A stretch of DNA of 64,000 nucleotides, taken from the NCBI RefSeq assembly GCF_901933205.1, contig NC_044601.1, positions 32,836,352-32,900,351 of the forward strand, in the 5' to 3' direction. This document shows, one piece after another, positions 1 through 12,439 of this stretch. The stretch comes from Camarhynchus parvulus (taxonomy: Eukaryota; Chordata; Aves; Passeriformes; Thraupidae). The position numbers were made by a program, and so were the translations under genes. Within the stretch, counting starts at the first letter, position 1. The number at the start of each line of letters is the position of its first letter. The notes under the pieces were generated by a model that saw nothing but the letters and a program-made list of their open reading frames with translations, was not told the DNA's origin and made no database searches.

Positions 1-3000
1 ATCTTAGGCTGACGTGTGGGAAGAAGAAAAGCTGCAGCAGATGTGAAACGCAGTCAGTGAGAAAAACAGGCAGGTCAGAAGGAGCAGCTGTGAATGCACA
101 GGGACCATGTGTTGCAGCATTTGTCAAGGGCCACAAGAAAGACCTGTCAGTGGCTGAACTGTAAAAAATAGGCCAGACATAATTTTTAAGACTGAATAGG
201 TAGAAGAAAAATGTTTCTATGTAATAACAATATAATGTAAAAAAACTGAAGCCAAACTGTAGATATGATTAACTGGAACCAGATTTCTTGCTGGTCATTT
301 CACTTTGTAATACAAATGTTAGGTTGTCTCCACATGAAGCTCACTGAATTTGAATATGTTGAATATATTGAAACAAAATGGAACAATTATTATGAAAACA
401 AAGATGTTTGTAGAAGAGATGTTGCTGCTAATGAAGCTGTGATGTGCAAAAGCTCAAATAAGTCTTAAAATTTTTGTCTTTTAACAGTTTATATGTATAC
501 TTCAACAAGGTACTTGCGATTTTTACACCATATGAGATGCCCCTATATTTTTAAAAAGAGAAATTAGTTCAAAGTATTGATATTTGTCAGTATAGGATCT
601 ATTCCTCCCAAACTGTGTGACTAGCACTTCATTTAGAAAGTATGTAACACCTGTACAGCTGGAACAGGTTTGAAAATATTTGTATTTTCGTTTTTTCCTT
701 CTGGAGCAAAAGAGGAATCAGTTCTACTGGAACCTCTGTGGGACTGGCCACAGGGAATGGCATGATTCTTTGTTACAGCCTGTATCCTAGCATACAGCTG
801 TAATTCTATTATTTCTCTGTCACTTAGCAGCTTTTGTTTGGATTTGAAACCCAGCGAATTTTTAAAAGGTATAAATTTGTTATGGAGCTTTAATATTGAC
901 TTGTGCTGTGTAGTTCTAATTAAGTATTCCCAGAAATACTCTAAAATGGTATTGTGTTTGTTGTGTTCCTGGGTTTGCTTGTTGTTTTTTTTTTTAAGGG
1001 AGAAAAAAAATCATGGCTGCTATTTTCCACTCACCTAAAAGCTCTTTTGTGATTATAATTCATATTATTCAGGCTCGTACTGACCACACAGTAAATAATG
1101 TTTAATTGCCTTTGATTACAAAGAAGGAAAAAATAACTCTAGCAATTATATATTTTGTTAGCACTGCTGCAAAATACAAGAAGAGTACTTGCTGATTCCC
1201 TAATGACTTGGGATCCCACAAAATGTATTATTCTTCACCATGTTTATCAGATCTAAATTCAGTGTCGGACAGGGAGGAGGAGTGGCTTACTGGGAAAAAG
1301 AATATTTCAGGCAGGAGCAATTGTATTTTTTTCCTGTAATAAAGAATAAAAAATGTGATGCAGTCTAATATGGTAGTTTATAACAGGAGGAGAAAGAATG
1401 AGTGAAGTCTGGAACCACCGGTCTGGAGAAATGTGAGAAGCTAGAAAAAACATTTGGAAGCTTGAAAAAAATTATTTTCATTGTGCAGACATTAATGTCT
1501 CTACATAAATTTCAAGATCCCTAGGCACCTCTATTCAAATATCCACAGGAACGATTTTTGGACTTTTCTGTGAATATCCAATCCAAGGGAGTTTGTAGCT
1601 TTGGTGACATTTTAAAATAGGCAGGTCATAGAAAGTTCAGTAGGAAAAATCCAATGTTTTTCAAACAGCCCTTTTCTGTGGGAGACAAGCTCCAAGAAGA
1701 ATTAATGGTGTCCTCTCTTTCTAAACACTGTTAAAGGCTTTCTGTAAGAGAAGCTCAGTATACAGATATGGAGAATATCAACCTGTTCATTTTCCTTTTA
1801 TAATGAATCCTTTTCATTTAGTACTTATCATCATTTAGTACTTACCATGATGGGGAAAAGGTGACCAAAGATTCCTTTGATGCGAAGCCTGGCCTTATAA
1901 GTACAAAGTAAAAAATCTTCTGAAAATGGAAATATTTTCCTGATTTCTCTGTTCTGGTACAAGAATGCTATGGTACAAGCATCTGTATGATAAACTATAG
2001 TGTCCACAAGGCAGCTATACAGACAGTTCAAGATACAATGTAGAGAGAAGGGCAGTATTGTATGTTCTCTCCATTTCCTATTTTGCATTTAATTTTGAGA
2101 TCAAGTTAAGCCTTTTCAATTTTCCTTTCCAAGTAAAGAGGAAAAATCTATAGGCGCAGAACTTATGGGGCAAAGAAGAAAACGTCAGCACATGACATTA
2201 TCTAGAAAAATTAATCCTTAAAAAACCCAGCAACAGATATGGCAAAGAAAAACCTGTTGGTAGCAAAGACAGACTGTATAGGCCAATAAAGTTTACTGTT
2301 TTGATACTGTTATTCATTTAAAGAAGTTCTCCTAATGATAATGATTTAGAAAGGCAGATCAGAAGTTTTTAATACTTTCAGATTCCCATAAAATAAAATA
2401 GTAGGATCATATGGTTGCATATATTTTCGTTGGTCCAGTCAAACAGAGGAAATTATGCTTATTTATGCTAGATGATAATTTCAGCCTTAGCTCAAATAAT
2501 CCTGTTCCCGTTTCAAGGTCCTGAAAGAATCATGCACACCCAAAACAGGAACAAAGGTAATTCAAGTTACAGCTGGAAAGAGTTTTCTCTTAAATGTAAA
2601 TTATGACAAGTTCCTCCTGTAAGAAGCTGCTGTCTTGATATTTTCATCAGTAAAATGGGATGATGAAAAGAGCACCATTCCCCGATACCTAAGAGGCTAT
2701 ATTTAAGATTATTTGTTTGTAGTGCTAGAAATATGTACCACTGTATTTTTATTAAGGTATAGATCACTTGACTAAACATCTTATTTTCTCCTAATATACT
2801 ATAAGACTAAATTTATAGGTAGTCACTACTCTGTGAATACACATCCCCTGTAACAAATTTTCATGTTTGCTTTTAGTTGCAACGCTTAGAGTTGCTGGTT
2901 TTGTATATATGATAAACAGTCAAATTTCATGCAGCTGCCAAAGACTTGCTTATTCAAAAACATAAAGCCTGAACAATTCACCTAGATCTAGCAGGAAGTC

Positions 3001-3059
3001 TTGTGTAGGAAGTCATAATTCTGGGAATGGAGAATTAAACTTCTGAAGTTGTCTGGTCA
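1..3059. other. intergenic or intronic AT-rich DNA, no gene seen
   Basis: No exon, RNA gene or recognisable repeat was found. Open frames are all under about 90 codons, show no familiar motif and lie in AT-rich sequence where such frames arise by chance. Short A and T runs occur (for example near 987-996). The base composition is uniform and matches the rest of the desert up to about 59.7 kb. Confidence 0.7.
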
Positions 3060-3064
3060 AGCAC

Positions 3065-3301
3065 TTGTGGATGCTTCAGGAGCAGGTTCAACATGCAGAG
3101 GCAGGGCTTCTTGCTCCTATTAAGCATTTCAAACATCTGTCCCCAGTGTTGAAAGCTCTCCACTGGCACCTGTTGAATAGCAGATTGTTTGGAGGGCTGT
3201 ACGTCGTGGGCTTAGCTCATCCCAGGTTTGATAATCTCTTTATTCCCTGCACGCCTGACATGATTTGTGATTTGATGACACAGGATTTCTGTGGTTCATA
3301 A
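3065..3301 (+). pseudogene. possible old LINE reverse-transcriptase scrap
   Basis: A 78-codon open frame contains the phrase HLSPVLKALHWHLLNSR (about residues 24-40). This resembles the 'H..PVLK.LHWLPV..R' block found downstream of the RT core in several vertebrate non-LTR retrotransposons of the L2/Rex/CR1 group. The rest of the frame is not recognisable, and no flanking LINE motif or 3' tail was seen. If real, it is a very old isolated fragment. It could equally be chance similarity in a short frame, so the call is weak. Confidence 0.25.
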
Positions 3302-6300
3302 TATGTATCTCAAGACAGGGAATGTGGCTTTAGGGCTTGTGCTTCTTAATACTTTCCTGTTCTGAACTTCATTCCCACATGATGAGGCTAGAGCTTGACA
3401 GTTGTTTTGATATTCAAGAACTTTCTGGCAGAGCTTGTAGCTGCTGCTTACTCTTCAGTGTATGGACACAAGTTTCCAAATGCTGTTGTGGGACTCGGAA
3501 CCAAGAATGTCTAATGTATAATCTCAGGTACCATCAATGTTATGTATGGCGTAGGCTTGAAATGTCATGTTATTCTATAAATTTTACCCCCACAGTCTCC
3601 TTCTTAGTAAAATAGGTGTTGCATCTCATGAGCATTTCGATGATCTGATTTGCCATTTTTGGATATAAAATGGTATTTTTGTCTGCTGGACAATAAATGT
3701 CACTTTTATATTGAGATAGCATCAGACCTCTGAGCTTCAAATTCACGTGCTTGTTGAATATTTTGATTGTTTTCCTTGGATGGGTTGCTCAGAGATGCAT
3801 GAGAATATGTCTTCTAATATATTTCTATCTTTATAACCTTGCTTGAAATCTTTGTGCATTCTTATCTGATTTCGTAATCTTTACTGCATTCTTAAGCAGC
3901 CGTTTCATTAGTAGATTAGTAATCCTGAGCAAAAGACTCTCACATAAACAGAAATTCTCTTTATTGTCCCCTGGACCAGTGTGCAGCCTTTTTGAGTGGC
4001 TTAGCTGAAGTATCACTGGGAGGCTGGGGGCAGAACATGTTTCCTTATAGTCACATTTCAGAGTCAATGACTAATTACCTTGCAGGGTGTTTCCCAAGCC
4101 AGCACATAGGTAACAAAAGTCCATGACTGTGGCTCTTAGGACAATGCAAAAAATAATGGGAATCAAAAAACATGAAAGGGACATGACTCTTAGCCACAGT
4201 CTGAACACCACCAATTCAAGAAATTCAGGCTTGCTCTTTAGATGTCCTGTAGCAAAGTCCCAGGTTTGTGATCTGTTGGAAAAACCGAAACACTGCTGTG
4301 TGTTTCAAGACTTACTGTTGCAAAGCTTACTAAGACCTTCACATTTGCAATTTACCCTCTAACTGCTCTAAGAAAAACTAAGTTAAAAGAATATAAAATA
4401 GTTTGTCTGGCAGAATCCAAACATAGGTAATGAAATGCCAATGGCTACAGAAGCAGAAGGAGGATAAAATTGACTCACTACTAAATTAGATCCAAAAGTG
4501 TCCTTTACTTGGTATTGTCTGACCAATTGCAGGTTACGATGCTTTGCACTTGCAAAACTTATTCTGTGGTTCTCAGGCCAGTACTTAATCTATTTTCCAT
4601 GTACAAATGGTAGAAGGAATTTGGAGATCACTGGTTTTTTTGTTGGTGATCTTAAAGTATGCTATGTGCCTGTAACAAATTCCTAAGTAAAAGTAAAAAG
4701 GTAATAAATAAAAGTTTCAGAAATCCAAACTACTTTATGGTCCTTCCAGGAAAATGTTAAGGATTCTCATCATTGATAGGTGTGGTTATTACCTGCGCAT
4801 TTAGTAAACGGAGTCAGATAACAACTACTCTGGTATAGGGTTGACAGTTAATGTGTTGCAAGGCAGAAAAGCAGAAAGCCTTTTTTTCTGTGTGTAGTAG
4901 TGTTTCAATGCCAAAATAAAGCATTTTATATATTGTGTAAATGTACACTTCCTAAATGTTGTTTTTACCATTAACTAATCTCATTATCTGAATGTGTTGA
5001 ATATAACATACCATGTGGTCTTATGCAGTAGGAACCAGTGCTTAACTTAGGAGTAAATCAAATTTTCCCCACCTACTTCTCACCTTTTTTGAAGGCTATT
5101 ATGACAATACCTGGTTTAGAGTCTGCCATTTCTGGCTAAAAGGAACATGTTTTTTTGCAAATGTGCAGTTGCTCTGTTCATGTCTTTGCCATTCTAAGAA
5201 TAGAATCTTTCTCAACAAATGTATGAAATATGGGAGAGAGGAAGGAAATACAATAAGATGGAATAGATAAACTGAGGGGCTGGCACTAAACATAGGTGTA
5301 GGGGAATTAAGAAGAATTTGAAAGCTAGGCCTCAGTATAAGCAAGCAATTTGAGGTAAATGGGAGCAGAATGTGAATGAAAGGTAATAGATGTTAGAAGA
5401 ATAGATACCACTTTGAAGAGCTACATAAGAAAAAAACCCAAAGACTATGATAAAATGGAATAAAGTTGGAAACAAAGCAATGCAGTAGGTAAGGATGAGA
5501 ATAAAATGGGGAGATGGAAGAAAATTAGCACAACAAGGGGGAAAAAAACGATGAGAAAAACAAGAGCATTGAGTTAGTGTGAATTAATTCCTTTCTACAG
5601 AATGTTAAATGTTTTTAAAAGTTCATGGCATTAAGGCCAACAGAAGAACCAAGACAATTTTATCTGAACATGTGAAAACTCACATAGGCTCCCAACAACC
5701 TGGGACTTCCATCTGCTGTTGCATTTAAGGGTCTGACTTCAGAATGCTAAGTGGAGATCCTGAAGATAAGTAGAGCAAATTCTAAGTAGCTCAGATGAGA
5801 GAGCAAAGGAAAGTCTTCCCTGAGAAACTTTGAACATCCCCATGCTCTAGTCCCTATCATTGATCCAAATTGTCAGGTTATTTCATTTCTGCTCTCCTGC
5901 TGTGTCTTACTGAAGTGACATTTTTCCAGCAGGAAGAACTGCAGAAGGGTGTCTGAATGAGGGACCCTTCCATCCCACATTTTTCCAGCAGAAGCAATAA
6001 GACCATGTTGCTTGTACTGAAAGTTGAGGTGATTGAGCTGGGGGAGTGCAAGAAATCAGTTTGGTCTTCCAACTCATGAAAGTCCTGGGCTGCCTCTTTC
6101 TTACATGAACATGAAACATACCCTTCCTTCCTCCATCTCCCCGGTCTTTGGTAACTCATCTGCAGCTTAGGGAGCGATCACCTAGGAGCTGGCTCTTTGC
6201 TCTAAATGCTGATCTTTTTTAGCCACCACAGCATTCACCTAAATCCATCAGTTTGTAATGAATTGAGTGACCTTTCTCACTCCACATGACCCACTAGGAT

Positions 6301-6985
6301 GTGGAAAACTTATGAGCAGGTCTTTTCTATGTGGCACATATTGACTCTTCTCATCTACTGCTTCTTTGTAAGCCCACACAAACAGAATACAGGTTTTCAC
6401 AGAGCCCTGAAAGCTGGTTTATTGAAGAGATCAAGGAAACGGCATAAATGAGCCTCTTGCTGGTATTGCAGCATTGGGCAGTGATGCTTTCCATTTTGCA
6501 GGCAAGAAAACAATGTATACGCCTGCCCACAGCTGAGACATATAGGAAATGTAAGAAATACAGTGAAGAGGGAGCTGGAATAGGATCCTGGACCCTGTCA
6601 GGGCAGCTTTTCCCTTTGCATGTGTCCACAGGGCATGGCCAGGCTGCTGTGGTACATAGATGTGAGCATGTGTCTGGGAGATGTATGCGTAGAGTTTAGA
6701 CTAGGAACTTTGAAGGTCTTGCTAATAATGGAGTAGCTTCTGCTAAGGATTAATCATTTTCTGCACATAAATATCCTGGTAAATTAATTCAAATAGGCAA
6801 ACATTTTCTAAAACCAAAATTAACTAGTGTCTGTCCTGTAACTGATGGCTGAGAAATGTCAAATCATCCTCTGTCTGAGACTAAAATATAACAATGAGCC
6901 TCTATTTTTGCTGTTCATTTCATACCACAGACTATTTAGCAAAAAAAGGGGTGAAAATGACATTGGAAACTGAGATCTAAAGTTG
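3302..6985. other. AT-rich DNA, no gene seen
   Basis: No exon, RNA gene or clear transposon was recognised. Near 5,919 and 5,979 a short phrase (ACATTTTTCCAGCAG) occurs twice about 60 bases apart, a small local duplication. Open frames on both strands around 5.9-6.7 kb are short, overlap each other and have no known motif. Confidence 0.65.
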
Positions 6986-6989
6986 GTAA

Positions 6990-7420
6990 TTTTGTAGTTT
7001 AGGAGGAGAAACAGTGGGGGTGATTTTTATATAAGCCGCCTTCCCCTCCTCAACATAGCTTCATCAAAGTGCTTTATTATATTATCACTCATACTTTTTT
7101 GTACTGTTTTCTAATATTGTACTGACTTGTCTGAATCACTTTGAAAATTGGGGCTGCCTCCTTCTGAGACAAATCCGGGCCTCATTAAAATTCATAAACA
7201 GACAGCCAAAAGCTTTGAGCACTTTTCCATTGGTGCTGAGAAATGGAATTGTCTTTATTTATCCTGATAGCATATAATTTCAAAGGGTGTCCACATCCAA
7301 AGGAAACTGGATTTTGATTGATAACATTTAGGGCTCACTGTGAAAGAAACTGATTGTCATTAAAGAGTTCTGTGACACAAACTATTCAATGGTATTGCAA
7401 ATCAGCGCTGTTTTGGTGTT
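6990..7420. promoter_or_regulatory. candidate conserved non-coding element
   Basis: This stretch is dense in homeodomain-type TAAT/ATTA cores, CTTTG/CAAAG (TCF/LEF or nuclear-receptor-like) words and CCATTGG/CATTG words, and lacks low-complexity sequence. It resembles the texture of vertebrate developmental enhancers in gene deserts. That is a judgement from composition only. No coding frame or repeat explains the block. Alignment to other birds and mammals would decide. Confidence 0.22.
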
Positions 7421-9945
7421 TCATAGCCTTCTTTTGGTTTGGAAAACCTTCATGTTCGCATTAATAGTAAACCTATGCTCCCACATAGCAGTGGTGTGAT
7501 TTTTTCAGATAGCATACATATAGACCTGGAACTCTGTTGTACACTGTTGCTGCTAATTGCATCAACCGTCCTTCATTTTAGAGGAGCAGTGGGAGAAGAA
7601 AGGAGATAACCACTTGTCTCTGTGGCTGAGCCCAGCTGAGCCCATGTGACACAACTGAATGCTAGTTGTGAAATATATTTGGACACTGTGTTGTTTTTCT
7701 TTGTCATTCTGCCAAATATGCACTGAGAATAATGATATTTCTCAAAAATCTTTCTCAAATTTAATTAGAAAAAAAATTCATGTTTCAATCAAAGCCAAAA
7801 ATTTAAAAAATTTGGCACAGTATAATTTCAGAAATACAAGAATTTATATATAGCAATTGTCAAGATTACCAATGATAATCAATCAGTAAGCTTTTGCAGG
7901 GCTTTGATATGGAAATAATCTAAAACTTCAGCAGATAAAATCAAATGGCTAACATGTTTACTTGGAAGTTTGTGCAAATGTCTTTGTGTGGTATGCACTT
8001 CATTAAAAAAAAAAAGAAAGACTCCATTAGACAAACTTAGCACACATGGCTACATTGTATGAACTATTAGTAATTGATGTGTTTGCCTTCAGTTTAGAGA
8101 GGCCCCTAGTAGTATCACACAAATATGACCTATGCTGTAGTTATCAATGTAACCTTTCCTTTGATAAGAACGGACATTTTTCTGAACCTTAAGGCTGTCC
8201 TAGAAGAAGTGCCTTCAAATTAAAATAATTCTTGGGCTTAATCTAATTTTTCTTTATCCAGAGAGTTGGATTTTTATGTGCAATGGAAGAATTTTTTTCT
8301 GCTATTCACTTAGGCTAGGGCAGATTCTAGTGAGAACCAAAATACTTATCTCCAGCAGGATATCTTTCTAGACAGGTCTTTTTTTTAAAGATGGGAAAAA
8401 TTGTAAGATCAACTGGTTTTATGAGATTGCCACACTTTGGGTAATATGACCTACGTTATAAAAATGAAATGATGTATATTTGCATTTGGTTTCAGCAGCA
8501 TAAATCCAAAAGCCCAAGTCTAAATGCTACTTCTGCACTAGTCAATCAGATCTTTAGAGTCTGCCCTGGCCTTCCATAATGTATTGTATACACACAAAAT
8601 GTTCCTTGCACATCCTTCTTTTTATGAAATCTAAGAGGTAACAAGGGAAAATTATTAAAGTAAGCAGTTAAAATCACTGTTGCTCATTGCAACTTTGCTG
8701 TTTATAACCACTGACAAGATGCAAGGTATAAAAGAGAAATTTCAGATTTGGTATTAAATTATTCTTTTATAACTAGACTCAGAACAATCCCATTACAGTA
8801 GTAGAGTTGATGGTGGCTTCCTTCTATAAAGAAAACTAGGAAACATGATACAGATTAATTCTATTATACGTGTCTTCAAAATAAAGGTAAGTACATGACA
8901 CAAGCACTTTGTATTTGGAATCTCTGTGCCTTCTAGATTTAATGTATGAATTCAAACCCACACAGTGAATTTTTGTAAACTCGTGTTTAGTAAATTAACA
9001 TAAAGATGGTAGGAGCTTTTAGTAAATGGCCTTCCAGACAGTTCGCCATACAGCAATATTTACTTACTTACTTGTTATCCCTTTTAGCCAAATTTGTTCT
9101 GGTTCTCTGTCACAAATTTATGACTTCCCAAGGAAATCTTGCTACAGTCTATGAATCATTAGAAATATGTGATTTTTATTTTTAATATTAAACGTTTAAA
9201 ATTAAATCTTTAAAAATTCTCAGTATTTTACCTGAGTTTGTCTAGTTCTTTCACTGAAATACTGAAATGCATTCAGAAGTCAAAACAGAGAAACTCAGTA
9301 CAGAAGTTCTGGACGTGTCTCAAACACAATACTCTTAAAAATATCTAGGCTGGTAAGGAACACCCTTTGCAGTATTTTTCATACTGACTGGCCACAAAAT
9401 GGTCACAGATCTTTTGATTTGATATCTGGGTTGAATAATACCCATCTTAGACCAAGCAGATTGCACATTTTCCATGTAATGCAGCCTTGTAAACAGAAGT
9501 TATTTTAAGTCAATTGTGTATTAGCTCTATGAAGTCAGTGAATACTTGATGAAATGCTTTTTCCATACTGAAATATTCATGAAGCTAATTTTCAACAATC
9601 AACAAAATCGAGTCATGTTTTTGAAAAAGAAAACAACATCTTTCCATATCTGCTTGTTGAATACAAATCAAAAAAATTCCTAAAATAGAAGTGATCAAAT
9701 TCACTTTTTGTATTTGCTCCTGATTTGATGAGAATTTCAAGTCCCAATCAGACCACAAGTGAATAGCTCCTTTATTATTATTTTGATTTCAGTTATCAGC
9801 CATCCTCTTTTGGGAGTCAGTACAAAGTACTAAATTTGATAATTAATCTGAAATACAACCCTGACCTTAGTGGGCACTAACATTTCAATGAGGGATTTAA
9901 TTTAATCCAATTCTCTAATTATCAAACTCTTATTAATGTTTCCTA

Positions 9946-9948
<3 letters not shown>
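7421..9948. other. AT-rich DNA, no gene seen
   Basis: No coding exon, RNA gene or transposon was recognised. The longest frames are about 60 codons. The stretch is rich in A and T runs and ends in a CA microsatellite. Confidence 0.65.
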
Positions 9949-10003
<55 letters not shown>

Positions 10004-10020
10004 ACACACACAAACACACA
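9949..10020. repeat. compound (CA)n(CG)n(CA)n microsatellite
   Basis: A run of CA dinucleotides (about 9,949-9,986) passes without interruption into seven CG dinucleotides (9,987-10,000) and then back into CA (10,001-10,020, with one CAAA break). Alternating purine-pyrimidine DNA of this kind is the classical Z-DNA-forming sequence, and the CG core is its strongest form. The CG block is notable because methylated CpG normally decays in vertebrate intergenic DNA. Confidence 0.97.
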
Positions 10021-12229
10021 GAGTTTAGCTGCTTTCAACACCGTGGTCCGCCTAATATTTTATGCTGTCTAGGGTAAAACCTGAACTAGTAATTACCAGT
10101 TTTAAGTCCAGTCCTGAAATCTATCAAATCACTGCAATTTGGTCCAATCACTATTTCAGGGGTGGTGGTTTTAATTGTATGATATATCAAACTCATTCTG
10201 AGGAGCAGTTTAATTTGTTAAGGATTTTTCTGTCATTTTTAGCTTTGAACTCAAGAATGTATTTTGAACTTTCCTAATAATGAAATTCACAAATGCCTTG
10301 AGGATAAACCTCTCATTTTAGCTGATCAATGTCGAGACTGACACAGCTGCAGTTCTAGCAGAGAAGGGTGCACAGCTGTAAATGTGTGGCTTGGTGTGGA
10401 AAAATGTACAATGGCAGCCAGTCAAATGGGTGGAGATGGAAGAGACATGGGATGGTGACCTTCTCATCCACCCAGCAGTAAAGCTTGTCTGGCCTGGGAA
10501 AAATCACCCAGGACTTTACATAATGCATACAAGCTCTCTAAGGCCTTCATGCTGAGAAACGGGCATTTGGAAGAACTACCTGGGGAAAATTGTAGCCTTC
10601 CTACTGAGCGACTTGCCTCCTAAAACTACCAGAAATGTTCACAGAAAGCAAGGTGCTGGAAATCCTAACCAGGCAGGGAGCAAAAACATGCTGTTTAAGC
10701 ACCTACTTCATTCGTTCCCCTCAGATTCACAGGTTAAGCTCTCTTCAGAGAAAAGTGGCTGTTTAGAAGGACTTGAAACTTGGATGGAGAAGAAGGAAGA
10801 TGGTAGCTGGGCTTGCCTTAAACATAGCAGTCAAGTGGTTGGAATGTTCTCTTAGGAAACAGCAGAGTGTATGTACTTACCCTACTCAGCCTGAGGCTGC
10901 CAAAAACCTTATCTCCTACCTCTTTTCTATGAAAGTGCTGTCAGCGCCAGACTAGCTGTGAAGTTGGCTAGAGGCAATCCCCACCCTTCCTGTGTAAACT
11001 TTTCTCCTGCAAAACAAGAAATACTAGAAGCATTAGGAACAAGAGAAACACTGTAAGAGGATACTGTAATGTGATTTGTTGCCAAAGGTTAGGCGAGCTC
11101 CAGGAATGCCTATTGTAATGTACATCTCAGAGAAGGCTTGGGCAGAAGCAGAGCTTATTCTTGATTTCTTATTACTTTGGTCAGCAGCTAAATTTGGCAT
11201 AAAAATCATGGGTGATTTTGGCCATCCACAGTGTTACTGCTGTAGGTACCTGGAAATGTGGGAATCAGAGAATGCACTAGGTAGCTCCAGGTTTTGCTGA
11301 TGCCTGACTTGAGGGGTTCAGAGCTGGAGTCCCAAACTCTGGCATCTTGGATGTTCTGCCTAAATCCTGAGGCTGCTCTTCAGTAGTCTAACTTTTGAAA
11401 AGTTGTTTGATAATGAAGTCATTCAAGTAAAGATGTATTTTAAAGAAAGGGCACTTCACCTCCGTTATATTCAAACCATTATGTGAGTAGAAAAAGCTAA
11501 GTTATAAATAAATGCCTTGGAAATAAGAAAAAAAAAAGACTCAGTCTACAATGAGCCCCCATTAAAAACAAAAAGTCAGGTGTGAAATGGTCATGTTACA
11601 CAAGTCAAGGGTAATGCTAGTTTGTGCTTCTTTAGATGAACAGTTCACACACGATAGATCTGAACGGGCCTGTGTGAGGGGGGGCTACTTGTCAACTTGG
11701 CTCTTTGCTTAAATTGATGACCTTTTTCTCAGTTGGCAGGATTTCCAGGTATCATGTCTTTGCGTAGAGAAACTGTTCTTTTGGCAAATTTGGCTCTTTA
11801 ACAACTGAAATATTTTGGAGCAGATACTGAGTACAACATAAATGTGAGCGTGTCATAAATATAAGTGTAATTTATGAAAGGCACCCCATGTCAGACTGAG
11901 TCAGCAGCCTTTTAATTTGTTGACTGTGTTAGTTCTAACGGAAACAAGCAGTAGACATTGGCATGCTAACATAGAGTGACAAGAAGGAATAATATGTGTC
12001 TTTCAAGGGGCATTGAAAGTAAAGTAAGGCAAAAATCTTTCAATACATTCCTAAAAGGCAAGCATCCCTCTTCCACGGAAAAGACTGGTGTCTCTGGGGT
12101 GTCCTTTGTCTATTATAGATTCAATTTTATTGTATTTTACTGAGCTCATGTCTGCAGTGCAAGATGTAACCAGTGTTCCACTGCCAGACAAACCTGTTTT
12201 TGTTCACTAACCGGGCAGCGAATCACTTC
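10021..12229. other. AT-rich DNA, no gene seen
   Basis: No exon or transposon was recognised. Two overlapping open frames of 80 and 60 codons (10.6-10.95 kb) and one of 74 codons (11.08-11.3 kb) carry no known domain. There is no CR1 3' remnant here. That matters because one would be expected if the ERV at 12.4 kb had simply inserted into the CR1 now found on its other side. Confidence 0.65.
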
Positions 12230-12240
12230 TTCTTTAAGCA

Positions 12241-12310
12241 TGTCTTGGGTTTCTTTGGTTGGTTTTTTTTTTTTGGAGGGGGGTGTTGTTTTTTCTTGGG
12301 TTTTTTTTAA
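12241..12310. repeat. T/G-rich low-complexity tract
   Basis: The tract consists of a T12 run, a G-rich stretch and further T8 and TTGTTT-like runs, just before the LTR-like region begins. It may be simple slippage sequence. There is no sign of a retroposon body attached to it. Confidence 0.8.
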
Positions 12311-12439
12311 TCCTTTATGCTTTTCTGATACTGTTGTTACAAATGTATGCGTATAAATGCCCTTATTTACTGAATTAGTGTAGGTAGCATGTGGAAGTTA
12401 AGGAATACAATAATGGGTCAATATACTGCCTTGAAACTT

